Source: Micromonospora musae
GTDB lineage: Bacteria; Actinomycetota; Actinomycetes; Mycobacteriales; Micromonosporaceae
NCBI RefSeq assembly: GCF_003626635.1
Contig: NZ_RAZT01000009.1
Span: 308,724 to 372,723, forward strand
Length of the DNA: 64,000 nt
Direction of reading: 5' to 3'
Within the stretch, counting starts at the first letter, position 1. Every line of letters starts with the position of its first letter. The notes under the pieces were generated by a model. It was not told where the DNA came from and did not search any database. It worked only from the letters and a program-made list of their open reading frames with translations. Shown here piece after piece: positions 18,574 to 26,917 of this stretch. A program made the translations under genes and the position numbers.

Positions 18574-19515
18574 TCAGCGGTCGAGCGTCACCTCGGCGAG
18601 GTAGACGCAGGTGCGTCCCTCGTGGGAGGAGTAGTAGCTCACCCAGAGCAGATCGTCGTGCCAGACCAGGCCGGGGTAGCTGGTGTCGCCGCCGGAGGGC
18701 AACGTCACGAGCTCGGTCAGCTCGCCGCGCTCGGCGTCGAGCGCGCAGATCGCGGTGCGGGCGCGGCCGTCGAGCAGGCGTACCCCGGCGATCAGCCGGC
18801 CGTCCGGCAACCGCAGCAGAGCGGGCCCGCCCACCTGGACCCCCAGGTCGGTCCAGTGCCAGTCCCGGTAGGGAGGGCGGGCGCTGCCGAGCTGCGCGGT
18901 GGCCGTGTCGCGGTCCCGACGCAGCAGGCAGCGAGCGGTCCCGTCGGGCTCGAAGATCAGCCCCGACTCGTTGGGGTAGCCGTCGGCGAAGAGCGTGGGC
19001 ACCACCGGCTGCAGGTCGAGCCCGTCGCCGCTGCGGTAGAGGCGCGCGAAGCGCGGTTCCCGGGTGGCGTAGCCGACGCCCCACATGGCGTCGCCGTGCC
19101 AGGCCGCCCGCCACAACCACACGTCCGGCTCACCCACCGGGATCGGGTCACCCCAGCGGTGCCCGTCGGCGGAGAGCCAGGTGACGGTCCGGAACGCCTT
19201 CGTGGAGCCACCCGTCGCCGCGGCGGCGTACAGCTGGAGCCGGCCGTCGGGGCGGGTGACGAGGCGCGGGTCCCGCAGGTCGGCCCCGTCGCGGGTCAGC
19301 AGCGCGGCGGAGGTCCAGTGGCGACCGTCGGCCGAGACGAGCACGCGGACGGCCCCGTCGCCGGAGACGTGCGAGCCGCCCTCCCGGAACACGCAGAACC
19401 ACCGGTCCCGGTGTCGGGCCAGGTCGGTGAAGGCGTTGTGCGGTGCGCTGTCGCCGATGCGGCGTACCGCGGTGACCGTTGCTTGCGTGGTGCGGCCCAT
19501 CGGTGACGGGTTCAT
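18574..19515 (-). CDS. Sialidase-like beta-propeller protein
   Basis: 313 residues with no signal peptide. The sequence is a run of beta-strand blades of the type HRDRWFCVFREGGSHVSGDG, RVLVSADGRHWTSAALLT, ADLRDPRLVTRPDGRLQLYA and TWLSADGHRWGDPIPV. S-x-D-G-x-x-W Asp-box-like turns occur at least twice. This matches the exo-alpha-sialidase/BNR fold, but I cannot identify the Arg triad and Tyr/Glu pair of true sialidases. It may be another cytoplasmic glycosidase or lectin. AGGAGG lies 9 nt before the ATG. The gene converges with the polyketide operon and is not part of it. Confidence 0.6.
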   Translation of the reverse strand: MNPSPMGRTTQATVTAVRRIGDSAPHNAFTDLARHRDRWFCVFREGGSHVSGDGAVRVLVSADGRHWTSAALLTRDGADLRDPRLVTRPDGRLQLYAAAATGGSTKAFRTVTWLSADGHRWGDPIPVGEPDVWLWRAAWHGDAMWGVGYATREPRFARLYRSGDGLDLQPVVPTLFADGYPNESGLIFEPDGTARCLLRRDRDTATAQLGSARPPYRDWHWTDLGVQVGGPALLRLPDGRLIAGVRLLDGRARTAICALDAERGELTELVTLPSGGDTSYPGLVWHDDLLWVSYYSSHEGRTCVYLAEVTLDR

Positions 19516-19666
19516 GCGCGGCGGCCTCCTGGCAGGGGCGTCCGGTCCGGGCGATCACGTTAGGGCCCGAAGCGGACATCCGGGAGGCCCACCGGCGAAC
19601 GCCGGGCGAACATCCGGGGCGGAGCGTCTTCGCCGCCGGTCCCGGCCACCGCCCGCTGCGCCGCGG

Positions 19667-20071
19667 TCACTCCGGCGACGGCGTGGCCGGCATCCGGTAC
19701 GCGGCGGCGAGCCGCTTCGGAGCGCGGTCGTACCACGCCTCGACCATCAGCTCGGTCAGCTCGGAGCGCCCGATGCGGGCGAGCCGGACGAGCACCGCCG
19801 GATACCCGTCGAAGTGGGGGATGGTGAAGTAGACCGACGGGTCGTCGGCGAGCAGCGCCTCCTTCGCGCCCAGGTCGGGCACCCGGGCGCCGAGGATCGG
19901 GCCGTCCGGCGCGTCGTCGCCGAGGACGCTCCGGTCCGCCTCGCGCAGCGGACGTTCCCACACGAACGCCTTGTTCCGCACCCGCCAGGCCGGCAGGCCG
20001 CCGTACGACTCGTGCTCGCTCGTCTCGGGCAGGGTGGCCGCGATCCGGCGGACGTCCTCCCAGGTAGCCAT
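19667..20071 (-). CDS. MmcQ/YjbR family protein
   Basis: 134 residues. Family landmarks: WEDVRRIAATLPETSEHESY, PAWRVRNKAFVW, VYFTIPHFDGYPAVLVRL and the C-terminal VEAWYDRAPKRLAA. Members have a CyaY-like fold and are annotated as DNA-binding proteins; their role is unknown. A minus-strand TACGCT box (20083-20078) lies 6 nt before the ATG, so the transcript is probably leaderless. Confidence 0.85.
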   Translation of the reverse strand: MATWEDVRRIAATLPETSEHESYGGLPAWRVRNKAFVWERPLREADRSVLGDDAPDGPILGARVPDLGAKEALLADDPSVYFTIPHFDGYPAVLVRLARIGRSELTELMVEAWYDRAPKRLAAAYRMPATPSPE

Positions 20072-20187
20072 CGCCCCAGCGTAGGGGCGCCACCGGCGGT
20101 CGGGGCGGTTCGCGGGCGAGTTGACACACCGCGTTCACCGCGTGGCAAAGCGCCACCACTGCCGTTCCGACGTCCTGGATGGACGGT

Positions 20188-20193
20188 CATAAT
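20188..20193 (+). promoter_or_regulatory. -10 box of a leaderless transcript
   Basis: CATAAT, 7 nt before the ATG at 20201. This distance would place the transcription start on or next to the start codon and favours 20201 over the in-frame ATG at 20192. Confidence 0.45.
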
Positions 20194-20200
20194 GGGCCGC

Positions 20201-20452
20201 ATGGTTGCCTGGGAGTACGCTCTGCTGGTCCGCCGCTATCAGGGGCAGGGCCGCAATTTCCACGTGTCGTTCGTCTGGTACGGGCCGGACGGGTCCCGTA
20301 AGGACATCACCGCGTACGGCGACACGGCGGTCGCGCACCTCAACCGGGTCGGCCGGGAGGGCTGGGAGCTGGTCTCCGCCGCGGAGGACGTCAACAACGT
20401 GCAGGGCAGCACCGAGGTGCACCGCTACCACCTGAAGCGCCCACTCGCCTGA
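20201..20452 (+). CDS. Small conserved protein, DUF4177-like
   Basis: 83 residues: MVAWEYALLVRRYQGQGRNF, then ITAYGDTAVAHLNRVGREGW and ELVSAAEDVNNVQGSTEVHR. The pattern of an N-terminal WEY strand, a helix and GWELVSA is that of DUF4177-type small proteins, whose function is unknown. I prefer the ATG at 20201 because a CATAAT box sits 7 nt upstream; an in-frame ATG at 20192 would add three residues. The gene ends 40 bp before a strong palindrome shared with the convergent glyA gene. Confidence 0.7.
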   Translation: MVAWEYALLVRRYQGQGRNFHVSFVWYGPDGSRKDITAYGDTAVAHLNRVGREGWELVSAAEDVNNVQGSTEVHRYHLKRPLA

Positions 20453-20492
20453 TCCGCTGCCCCCATTCGCCGGATCCGCGCCCTGCTTCGCC

Positions 20493-20552
20493 GTTGATCA
20501 AGAGGTTCGCGTCAGGAATCGATCGGTCCGTGACGCGAACCTCTTGATCAAC
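20493..20552. terminator. 22-bp perfect palindrome between convergent genes
   Basis: The left arm, beginning GTTGATCAAGAGG (20493-20514), is perfectly repeated in inverse at 20531-20552 with a 16-nt loop. It lies between the stop at 20452 and the glyA stop at 20562. It may act as a bidirectional terminator. The long AT-containing arms are unlike ordinary GC hairpins of this genome and suggest a dispersed repeat. Confidence 0.7.
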
Positions 20553-20561
20553 AAGGTCCGG

Positions 20562-22001
20562 TCAGGTGAGGTCGACGGTGGGGTAGAGGGGGAACCCGGC
20601 CAGCAGCTCGCCGGCCTGCCGGCTGACCTTGTCGGCGACCGCCGCGTCGAGCGCGTACTTCGCCTTGGAGGCGGTGCCGTCCGCGTTCGAGCCCGCGTTC
20701 GTCTGGCTCAACACGGTGTGGATCAGCTCCGCGATGACGTCCATCTCGGCGGTGCCGAGGCCGCGGGTGGTGAGCGCCGGGGTTCCGATCCGGATGCCCG
20801 AGGTGTACCAGGCGCCGTTCGGGTCCTGCGGCACCGAGTTGCGGTTCGTGACGATGCCCGAGTCCAGCAGCGCCTGCTCGGCCTGCCGGCCGGTCAGCCC
20901 GTACGAGGTGACGTCGATGATCGCCAGGTGGTTGTCGGTGCCGCCGGTGACGAGGTTCGCGCCACGGCGCAGCAGCCCCTCGGCGAGCGCCTGGGCGTTG
21001 GCCACGATCCGGTTGGCGTAGTCGGCGAAGTCGGGGCGACGGGCCTCGGCGAGCGCGACCGCCTTCGCCGCCATCACGTGCGGCAGCGGGCCGCCGAGCA
21101 CCATGGGGCAGCCCCGGTCGACCTGCTCGGCCAGCTCCGGCTGGCAGAGCACCATGCCACCGCGGGGGCCGCGCAGCGACTTGTGGGTGGTGGTGGTGAC
21201 GATGTGCGCGTGGGGCACCGGGTCGAAGTCGCCGGTGAGCACCTTCCCCGCGACCAGGCCGGCGAAGTGCGCCATGTCGACCATGAAGGTGGCCCCGACC
21301 GAGTCGGCGATCTCCCGCATGATCCGGAAGTTCACCCGCCGGGGGTACGCCGAGTAGCCGGCGACCAGGATCAGCGGCTTGAACTCGCGGGCCGCCTCGG
21401 CGACCTTGTCGTAGTCGATGAGACCGGTGCGCGGGTCGGTGCCGTAGCTGCGCTGGTCGAACATCTTGCCGGAGATGTTCGGACGGAACCCGTGGGTGAG
21501 GTGACCGCCGGCGTCCAGCGACATGCCGAGCATCCGCTGGTTGCCCAGCTCCCGGCGCAGCGCGAACCAGTCCGCCTCGGTGAGGTCGTTCACGTGGCGG
21601 GCTCGCGCCTTCTCCAGCGCGGGCGCCTCGACCCGGTCGGCCAGCACCGCCCAGAAGGCGACCAGGTTCGCGTCGATGCCGGAGTGCGGCTGGACGTACG
21701 CGTGCGCGGCGCCGAACAACTCCCGGGCGTGCTCGGCGGCGAGCGCCTCCACCGTGTCGACGTTCTGGCAGCCGGCGTAGAAGCGGCGACCCACGGTCCC
21801 CTCGGCGTACTTGTCGCTGAACCAGTTCCCCATCGCCAGCAGGGTGGCCGGGGAGGCGTAGTTCTCACTGGCGATCAACTTGAGTGATTCGCGCTGGTCG
21901 GTCAGCTCGGCCGCGATGGCGCCGGCGACCCGGGGCTCGACGGCGCGGATCACCTCGAGCGCGCTGCGGAAAGCGGTGGATTCTGCGTTCGGCGACGACA
22001 T
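20562..22001 (-). CDS. glyA: Serine hydroxymethyltransferase
   Basis: 479 residues. PLP-dependent fold type I enzyme converting serine and tetrahydrofolate to glycine and 5,10-methylene-THF. Visible signatures are SLKLIASENYASPATL near the N terminus, YAEGTVGRRFYAGCQNVD, the substrate loop QPHSGIDANLVAF, the PLP-lysine motif VTTTTHKSLRGPRGGM, and GTDNHLAIID. It is somewhat longer than the usual 420 residues because of an insertion around LEKARARHVNDLTEADWFAL. The ATG at 22001 is preceded by AGGAGGT. A ZTP riboswitch upstream ties expression to folate/purine status. Confidence 0.96.
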   Translation of the reverse strand: MSSPNAESTAFRSALEVIRAVEPRVAGAIAAELTDQRESLKLIASENYASPATLLAMGNWFSDKYAEGTVGRRFYAGCQNVDTVEALAAEHARELFGAAHAYVQPHSGIDANLVAFWAVLADRVEAPALEKARARHVNDLTEADWFALRRELGNQRMLGMSLDAGGHLTHGFRPNISGKMFDQRSYGTDPRTGLIDYDKVAEAAREFKPLILVAGYSAYPRRVNFRIMREIADSVGATFMVDMAHFAGLVAGKVLTGDFDPVPHAHIVTTTTHKSLRGPRGGMVLCQPELAEQVDRGCPMVLGGPLPHVMAAKAVALAEARRPDFADYANRIVANAQALAEGLLRRGANLVTGGTDNHLAIIDVTSYGLTGRQAEQALLDSGIVTNRNSVPQDPNGAWYTSGIRIGTPALTTRGLGTAEMDVIAELIHTVLSQTNAGSNADGTASKAKYALDAAVADKVSRQAGELLAGFPLYPTVDLT

Positions 22002-22021
22002 GCGACCTCCTACTGACGTGC

Positions 22022-22105
22022 GGAAGGCCCAGGCGCTCGGCATGCGTCCTCTTGACGGGGCCGCTCCCCGATGGTTCTCCATCCCCACGCGCCAGTAACG
22101 GCCCG
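22022..22105 (-). ncRNA. ZTP (pfl) riboswitch upstream of glyA
   Basis: On the minus strand, from 22104: GGGCCG (22104-22099) pairs with CGGCCC (22063-22058). Within it lie TTACTGGCG, a hairpin GATGG-agaa-CCATC (22083-22070) and the conserved CGGGGAGCG. Downstream comes the pseudoknot strand GAGCGCCTGGGC (CGCCTGGGC at 22035-22027). These are the diagnostic parts of the pfl motif that senses ZTP/ZMP when 10-formyl-THF is short. The aptamer ends about 12 nt before the AGGAGGT ribosome binding site and there is no T-rich terminator, so control of translation is likely. Confidence 0.88.
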
Positions 22106-22278
22106 CCCAGATCCTACCGAACCGGAGGTCACCCGCCCGGGCGGCCTCGTCCCGGCGTCGGCCCCGTCCCGCCCGGGTGGCCTCGTCCCGCCCGGATGGC
22201 CACGTTCCGACGCCCGACGGCGTGCCGGTGCGGTCGGGCAGGGCCGGCGCGGGGCACACCGGTGCCGGGGAAACGGCG

Positions 22279-22305
22279 CCGGGCCCGGCGCAGGGCCGGG
22301 CCCGG
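22279..22305 (-). terminator. Hairpin after the hemerythrin gene
   Basis: CCGGGCCCGGC (22279-22289) and GCCGGGCCCGG (22295-22305) form an 11-bp stem with a 5-nt loop, 14 bp past the stop of the leftward gene at 22320. Confidence 0.55.
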
Positions 22306-22319
22306 AGTGCCACCGCGAG

Positions 22320-22820
22320 TCAGGCCGTCGCCGCGTCCACCGCCTTCTTGACGGCCTTCGGATCCGTCGGCTTGCGCGGCGCGCCCGCCCGCATCTCGAT
22401 CATCCGCGCGCCGATCTCCTGGAGCTCCTTGCGCCCCAGCTGGTCACGCACCTTGGGGAACCACTCCTGCTCCTCCTCCTCCACGTGGTGCAGCACGTTC
22501 TCGATCAACACCGTGGTCTTGGCGGTGAAGTGCTCGTCCTCGGCGTCCATCGCGAACAGCTCGGCGCAGAGGACGTCGGCCACGTGGTGCTCCTCGTACG
22601 ACTCGAGGATGTCGTCCTCCAGGTCCGGCAGGAGCCGGCGGACCTCCGGGTACATCACCTCGTTCTCCAGGTAGGTGTGCACGGTGAGCGCCTCGATGAT
22701 CTGCCCGACCAGCTTCTGCCGCCGGCTCGCCGGGCCCTCCTCGGCGTCCTGGAACGCCGTGAACAGACGGCGCATCTCCTTGTGGTCTTCCTTCAGCAGG
22801 ACGATGGCATCGGTGGACAC
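22320..22820 (-). CDS. Hemerythrin HHE domain protein
   Basis: 166 residues. The iron ligands of a hemerythrin four-helix bundle are visible: H13 in LKEDHKEMRRLF, H48 and E52 in TVHTYLENEVMYPE, H77/H78 in YEEHHVADVL, and H111/H112 with E116 in LHHVEEEEQEWFPK. A basic Lys-rich tail follows. Members sense or carry oxygen, nitric oxide or other small ligands. The GTG start at 22820 has GAGGAGGTC 6-7 nt upstream. It stands alone between the glyA leader and the histidine phosphatase gene. Confidence 0.9.
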   Translation of the reverse strand: MSTDAIVLLKEDHKEMRRLFTAFQDAEEGPASRRQKLVGQIIEALTVHTYLENEVMYPEVRRLLPDLEDDILESYEEHHVADVLCAELFAMDAEDEHFTAKTTVLIENVLHHVEEEEQEWFPKVRDQLGRKELQEIGARMIEMRAGAPRKPTDPKAVKKAVDAATA

Positions 22821-22883
22821 CGGCTGACCTCCTCGACATGTCGGTTGATCGTCCGGTACCCCGGCGGTGAAGTGCGGAAACAG

Positions 22884-23612
22884 TCAGATGCCGTAGTGCG
22901 TCTGGTCGCCGCCGGCCGGCCCGCTCCGGGTCGGGTGCAGGTGGCTGACCTCGTTGAAGCCGTTCATCCGTAGATGGTCCGAGTGGTCCGCGGACCAGCT
23001 GGAGATCGAGCAGTTCGCGATGACGTGCCGGCGGCCCAGCGCCATCAGCTCCTCCTCGGTCAACCCGTCCAGGAGGTACGAGAGCAGGAAGACCAGCACG
23101 TCGTGGCCGAAGAGCATCACCCGGCGGTCGGTGTGCTCGTGGCGCAGGTCGGCGAGGAACCCGCGCAGCCGCAGCGCGACATCCGTCCACGCCTCACCGC
23201 CCGGCGGCCGGTAGTAGAACTTGCCCAGCCGGTTGCGCCGCTCGTGCTCCTCGGGATGGCGCACCCGTACCCCGTGCGGGGTGAGCCGGTCGAAGATGCC
23301 GAGATCCCGGTCGCGTAGCCGTTCGTCGCGGCTCAGCGGTACGCCGGTGCCGGCCAGGGCCAGCTCGGCGGTGCGCCGCGCCCGCAGGTACGGCGACGTC
23401 ACCGCCACCTCCGGGCGCCGGTCCGGCGGCAGCGTCCTCAACCAGCGTCCCGTGGCGTGGGCCTGCTCCTCGCCAGCGGGCGAGAGCGGCACGTCGGCGT
23501 CGCGCTCGGTGCGGGCGACCTCCTCGGCGCCCGAGGACCTCGCCCGCTGGGCCGCGACGTTTCCCGTGCTCTCCCCGTGCCGGACGATCCAGAGTGCGGC
23601 GAGCTCCGTCAT
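22884..23612 (-). CDS. Histidine phosphatase family protein
   Basis: 242 residues. The catalytic loop is VRHGESTGNVA (residues 10-20), with phosphohistidine in RHGE. The supporting SPYLRARRTAEL, the second Arg in SRDERLRDRDLGIF and the second His in VMLFGHDVLV are present. Members range from cofactor-dependent phosphoglycerate mutases to broad phosphatases; substrate not deducible. An insert (RVRHPEEHERRNRLGKFYYR) replaces the usual short loop. It starts 13 bp after the stop of the acyltransferase gene in the same orientation and is probably co-transcribed. Confidence 0.88.
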   Translation of the reverse strand: MTELAALWIVRHGESTGNVAAQRARSSGAEEVARTERDADVPLSPAGEEQAHATGRWLRTLPPDRRPEVAVTSPYLRARRTAELALAGTGVPLSRDERLRDRDLGIFDRLTPHGVRVRHPEEHERRNRLGKFYYRPPGGEAWTDVALRLRGFLADLRHEHTDRRVMLFGHDVLVFLLSYLLDGLTEEELMALGRRHVIANCSISSWSADHSDHLRMNGFNEVSHLHPTRSGPAGGDQTHYGI

Positions 23613-23624
23613 CGCGGCAGCGGC

Positions 23625-25751
23625 TCAAGCGAGCACGCGGTCGAGAGCCGTGGCCAGTCGTGGTGCCAACGTCGCCATGTAGGTGGCCGTGACGTGGTTG
23701 TTGTCACGGTAGACGAGCACACCGCCGATCACCGGCGCGCAGCGTTCACGTGGGCAAATGGCGTCGTTCAGATCTACCAGGTGCACCTTGTCGTTCTGCC
23801 GCGCGGCCGTCTCGTGGGCCGGCCCACCTCCGCCGGCGAGAACCTTGTCCCGGGGCGACGCGCAGCGTGTGAGCTTCCGCGGATTCTCCGAGACGCATTC
23901 GGCGATGTCCTTGTCGTGGTAGGGAGTGTCGCGGAGGACGACCACCGGGATCCCCGCGCCGGCCATCTCCGACCAGGTGCGCCGCAGCGCGTCAGCGAAC
24001 GCGGCCTGTGCCTGACTGGCGACGGGCGCGCCGTCGCGGACCATGACGTAGAAGGAGGTGCTCACTACCAGCAGGTCAGGTCGTTCGTCACCTGTCAGCG
24101 CCCTGCGTAGCTTCTCATTCCACTCCGTGCAACTCGGGTACGGCCGGCTGTCCAGCGCGACCACTCCGTTGATGAACGGGCAGGAGGACTTCGTGTAGCT
24201 CTTCAGGCGCCACTGCTTCGACACGGAAACCCGTTGCAAGGCCGGCAGCCACTGCGCCGCATGGGAGTCGCCGGCAAGGGCGACGGTGAATGAGGCGTCC
24301 GGATCGCCGTAGAGGCAGGATCGCACTTCGCTGCTGCGCTGGTCGGTGTGGCAGCCGTCCTTCCATGCGTCGGGGCCGTCCTGACTGGCGACGAGCGGGT
24401 CCGGTACGAACGCGCCTACCCGGTCTACCGGAGTTCCGGCCGCGCTGGTTGTCGGGGATTTGCCGAGCGCGGTCGCGCCGGCGACCGTGGGCGAGTTGAC
24501 GGTCGCCGGGGTGCCGTTCACGCCCACTGTCGGCACAGCCAGAGATGGGGGCGCCGGCGGAGCCGCTGGTGGCCACACCGTCAGTTGAAAGCTGAGTCCC
24601 GCCACCACAGCCACACCGGTACAAACCGCCCCGAGCTGGAGCGATCGAGTGGGCTGCCATGCGAGCGTCTCGGACCTGCGGATGGGGTTCTCGACGTACC
24701 GGTAGGTGAGCGCGGCCGGAACCACCGAGGCGGCGACCACGGCGAGACCGGCGCTCGCGGTCAGTTCACCGAACCGGGCCTCCGCGACGACGAGGAGCGG
24801 CCAGTGCCAAAGATAGAGCGAGTACGAGATGGCACCGACGGCGCATACCGGCCGTACCGCGAGCAGGACGGCAGGTCCGGCATTGCCGGCGGCGGGACCG
24901 CCGGCGATGACGGCCGCCGTGCCGAGGGTTGGGATCAGCGCCAGATAGCCCGGGAAGGCGGAGCTTTCGCTCAGCAGGAAGGCGGACGCCACGATCGCCA
25001 CGAGGCCGGACCAGGCGAGCGCGGCAGCGGCCGGACGGGGCAGACGGTGCAGGTAGGCGGCGAGTAGGGCCACGAATCCACCGAGGGCCAGTTCCCACAT
25101 CCGCGTCGTGGTGACGAAGTATGCGCGGGCGGGATTGTCGCTGGTCAGCCAGACGGACCAGGCGAAGGAGGGCACCGCGACCAGCGCGAGAGCGGCGACC
25201 ATGAAGCTGGTGCGGGCGTATCGGCGTCGGCCGAGCCACAACGCGGCCACCAGCAGCAGCGGCCATACCAGGTAGAACTGCTCCTCGACACCGAGTGACC
25301 AGAAGTGCTGGAGGACGCTGGGCGCGCGATTGGCCGCGAGGTAGTCGACGGACTGTTCGGCGAGCCGCCAATTCATCACGTACAACCCGCTGGACACCAC
25401 ATCCCAGCCCGTAGCGGACCACCGGGTACGTGGCAGGAAGGCGAACGTGAGCACGAGGGTCGCGACGAGCACCACCACGGCGGCCGGCAGCAGTCGCTTG
25501 GCGCGCCGGGCATAGAAGCCGCTGAGGGAGAGTCGGCCGGTCTTGTTCACCTCGCTTACGAGCAGACCGGTGATGAGGAACCCGGAGATGACGAAGAAAA
25601 CATCGACGCCGACGAAGCCGCCCGGGACCAACTGCTGGCCGGCGTGCCCGGCGAGTACCAGGACCACGGCAAGGGCCCGCAGCCCTTCCACGTCGCCACG
25701 GAATCCGACTCGAGGATCGGCCGCCTTCGTCTGGCGGATTGTCTGCGTCAT
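23625..25751 (-). CDS. Membrane acyltransferase with C-terminal SGNH domain (OafA/YrhL type)
   Basis: 708 residues. The N-terminal part is an acyltransferase-3 membrane domain with FRGDVEGLRALAVVLVLAGH (catalytic His near residue 34), VGVDVFFVISGFLITGLL and about ten hydrophobic helices. The C-terminal 280 residues are an extracytoplasmic SGNH-type domain: VALAGDSHAAQWLPALQRV carries the GDS nucleophile. The His of the SGNH triad is in YRDNNHVTATYM. Such proteins O-acetylate cell-surface polysaccharides or lipids. The preferred start is the ATG at 25751 with GGAGTGGGACAA upstream. An earlier ATG at 25796 is possible but has a cysteine and glycine run that does not look conserved. Confidence 0.9.
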   Translation of the reverse strand: MTQTIRQTKAADPRVGFRGDVEGLRALAVVLVLAGHAGQQLVPGGFVGVDVFFVISGFLITGLLVSEVNKTGRLSLSGFYARRAKRLLPAAVVVLVATLVLTFAFLPRTRWSATGWDVVSSGLYVMNWRLAEQSVDYLAANRAPSVLQHFWSLGVEEQFYLVWPLLLVAALWLGRRRYARTSFMVAALALVAVPSFAWSVWLTSDNPARAYFVTTTRMWELALGGFVALLAAYLHRLPRPAAAALAWSGLVAIVASAFLLSESSAFPGYLALIPTLGTAAVIAGGPAAGNAGPAVLLAVRPVCAVGAISYSLYLWHWPLLVVAEARFGELTASAGLAVVAASVVPAALTYRYVENPIRRSETLAWQPTRSLQLGAVCTGVAVVAGLSFQLTVWPPAAPPAPPSLAVPTVGVNGTPATVNSPTVAGATALGKSPTTSAAGTPVDRVGAFVPDPLVASQDGPDAWKDGCHTDQRSSEVRSCLYGDPDASFTVALAGDSHAAQWLPALQRVSVSKQWRLKSYTKSSCPFINGVVALDSRPYPSCTEWNEKLRRALTGDERPDLLVVSTSFYVMVRDGAPVASQAQAAFADALRRTWSEMAGAGIPVVVLRDTPYHDKDIAECVSENPRKLTRCASPRDKVLAGGGGPAHETAARQNDKVHLVDLNDAICPRERCAPVIGGVLVYRDNNHVTATYMATLAPRLATALDRVLA

Positions 25752-25916
25752 TTGTCCCACTCCATGCCCGTGTGTGTCCTTCAAACAACTGGCCACCGGT
25801 ATGGAGAGTTACGCCGACCCCATCCCGGTCGGCTTCGCCGTGTGAGCGTGGACGGCGGCACGGCGGGTGGGCGCGGGTACCCACCCCGAGGACCGCGGAC
25901 CGCTACCGTGTGGGAC

Positions 25917-26888
25917 GTGGCGACGACGGCCGAGGAGATCCAGGTCGGTGCGCGGGTGGTCCGCGTCTCGAGCCCGGACAAGCCGTACTTTCCGGAGCGT
26001 GGGCTGACCAAGCTCGACGTCGTCCGCTACTTCCTCTCCGTAGGTGACGGGATCCTGCGCGCGTTGCGCGACCGGCCGACCATGCTCGAACGCTGGCCGC
26101 GGGGCGTCTTCGAAGGCGCGAAGATCGGCACCCGGCAGGACAACCGCGGCGACGCGTTCTACCAGAAGCGGCTGCCCGCCGGCGCCCCCGACTGGGTACG
26201 CACCGCGCACATCACCTTCCCGAGCGGGCGGACCGCCGACGAGGTCGCGCCCAGCGAGCTGGCCGTTGTGATCTGGGCGGCCAACCTCGGCACCCTGCGC
26301 TTCCATCCGTGGCCGGTCTCCGCGGCGGACGTGGAGCGTCCCGACCAGCTCCGGATCGACCTCGACCCGATGCCCGGGGTCGACTTCGCCCAGGTCGTGC
26401 CGGTGGCCCACGAGGTGCGGGCGTTCCTCGCCGAGCTGGGGCTCACCGGTTACCCGAAGACCACCGGTGGCCGGGGGCTGCACATCTACCTGTCGATCGA
26501 GCCGCGGTGGAGCTTCGGCGACTGCCGGCGGGCGGTGCTCGCGCTCGGTCGGGAGCTGCAGCGTCGCCGGCCCGACCTGGTCACCACCACCTGGTGGCGG
26601 GAGCAGCGGGACCGTCCGATCTTCGTCGACTACAACCAGATGTCCCGCGACCACACGATGGCCTCGGCGTACTCCATCCGGCCCACCGCCCGGGCACTGG
26701 TCTCCGCGCCGCTTCACTGGGCGGAGCTGGACGACGTCCGGCCGGAGGACTTCGACGTGGTCACCGTGCCGGCCCGGTTCGCCGAGCGGGGCGATCCGCA
26801 CGCCGGCCTGGACGATCGGCGCTTCTCCCTGGAGCCGCTGCTGGAGCTGGCCGACCGGGAGGGGCTGGAGGCCCCGCCGGAGCGCTGA
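25917..26888 (+). CDS. LigD-type DNA polymerase (primase) domain protein
   Basis: 323 residues. The signature of the LigD polymerase domain is visible: SPDKPYFPERGLTKLDVVRY, then YQKRLPAGAPDWVRT, the catalytic pair in LRIDLDPMPGVDFAQV (D-x-D), KTTGGRGLHIYL and PIFVDYNQM. The domain adds nucleotides during non-homologous end joining. No ligase or nuclease domain is fused, as in separate actinobacterial LigD-pol proteins. I start at GTG 25917 because TACCGT at 25904-25909 lies 7 nt upstream, giving a leaderless transcript. GTG 25908 is an alternative. Ku is not in this window. Confidence 0.9.
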   Translation: MATTAEEIQVGARVVRVSSPDKPYFPERGLTKLDVVRYFLSVGDGILRALRDRPTMLERWPRGVFEGAKIGTRQDNRGDAFYQKRLPAGAPDWVRTAHITFPSGRTADEVAPSELAVVIWAANLGTLRFHPWPVSAADVERPDQLRIDLDPMPGVDFAQVVPVAHEVRAFLAELGLTGYPKTTGGRGLHIYLSIEPRWSFGDCRRAVLALGRELQRRRPDLVTTTWWREQRDRPIFVDYNQMSRDHTMASAYSIRPTARALVSAPLHWAELDDVRPEDFDVVTVPARFAERGDPHAGLDDRRFSLEPLLELADREGLEAPPER

Positions 26889-26917
26889 CCGGCGGCGCGG
26901 CCGGGTCCCCGCTCGGC

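Noticed and set aside
18574..19515. Sialidase-like gene as part of the polyketide cluster
   Set aside because: It converges on the operon from the other side, has no biosynthetic role in type II PKS clusters, and is not coupled to the KS genes.
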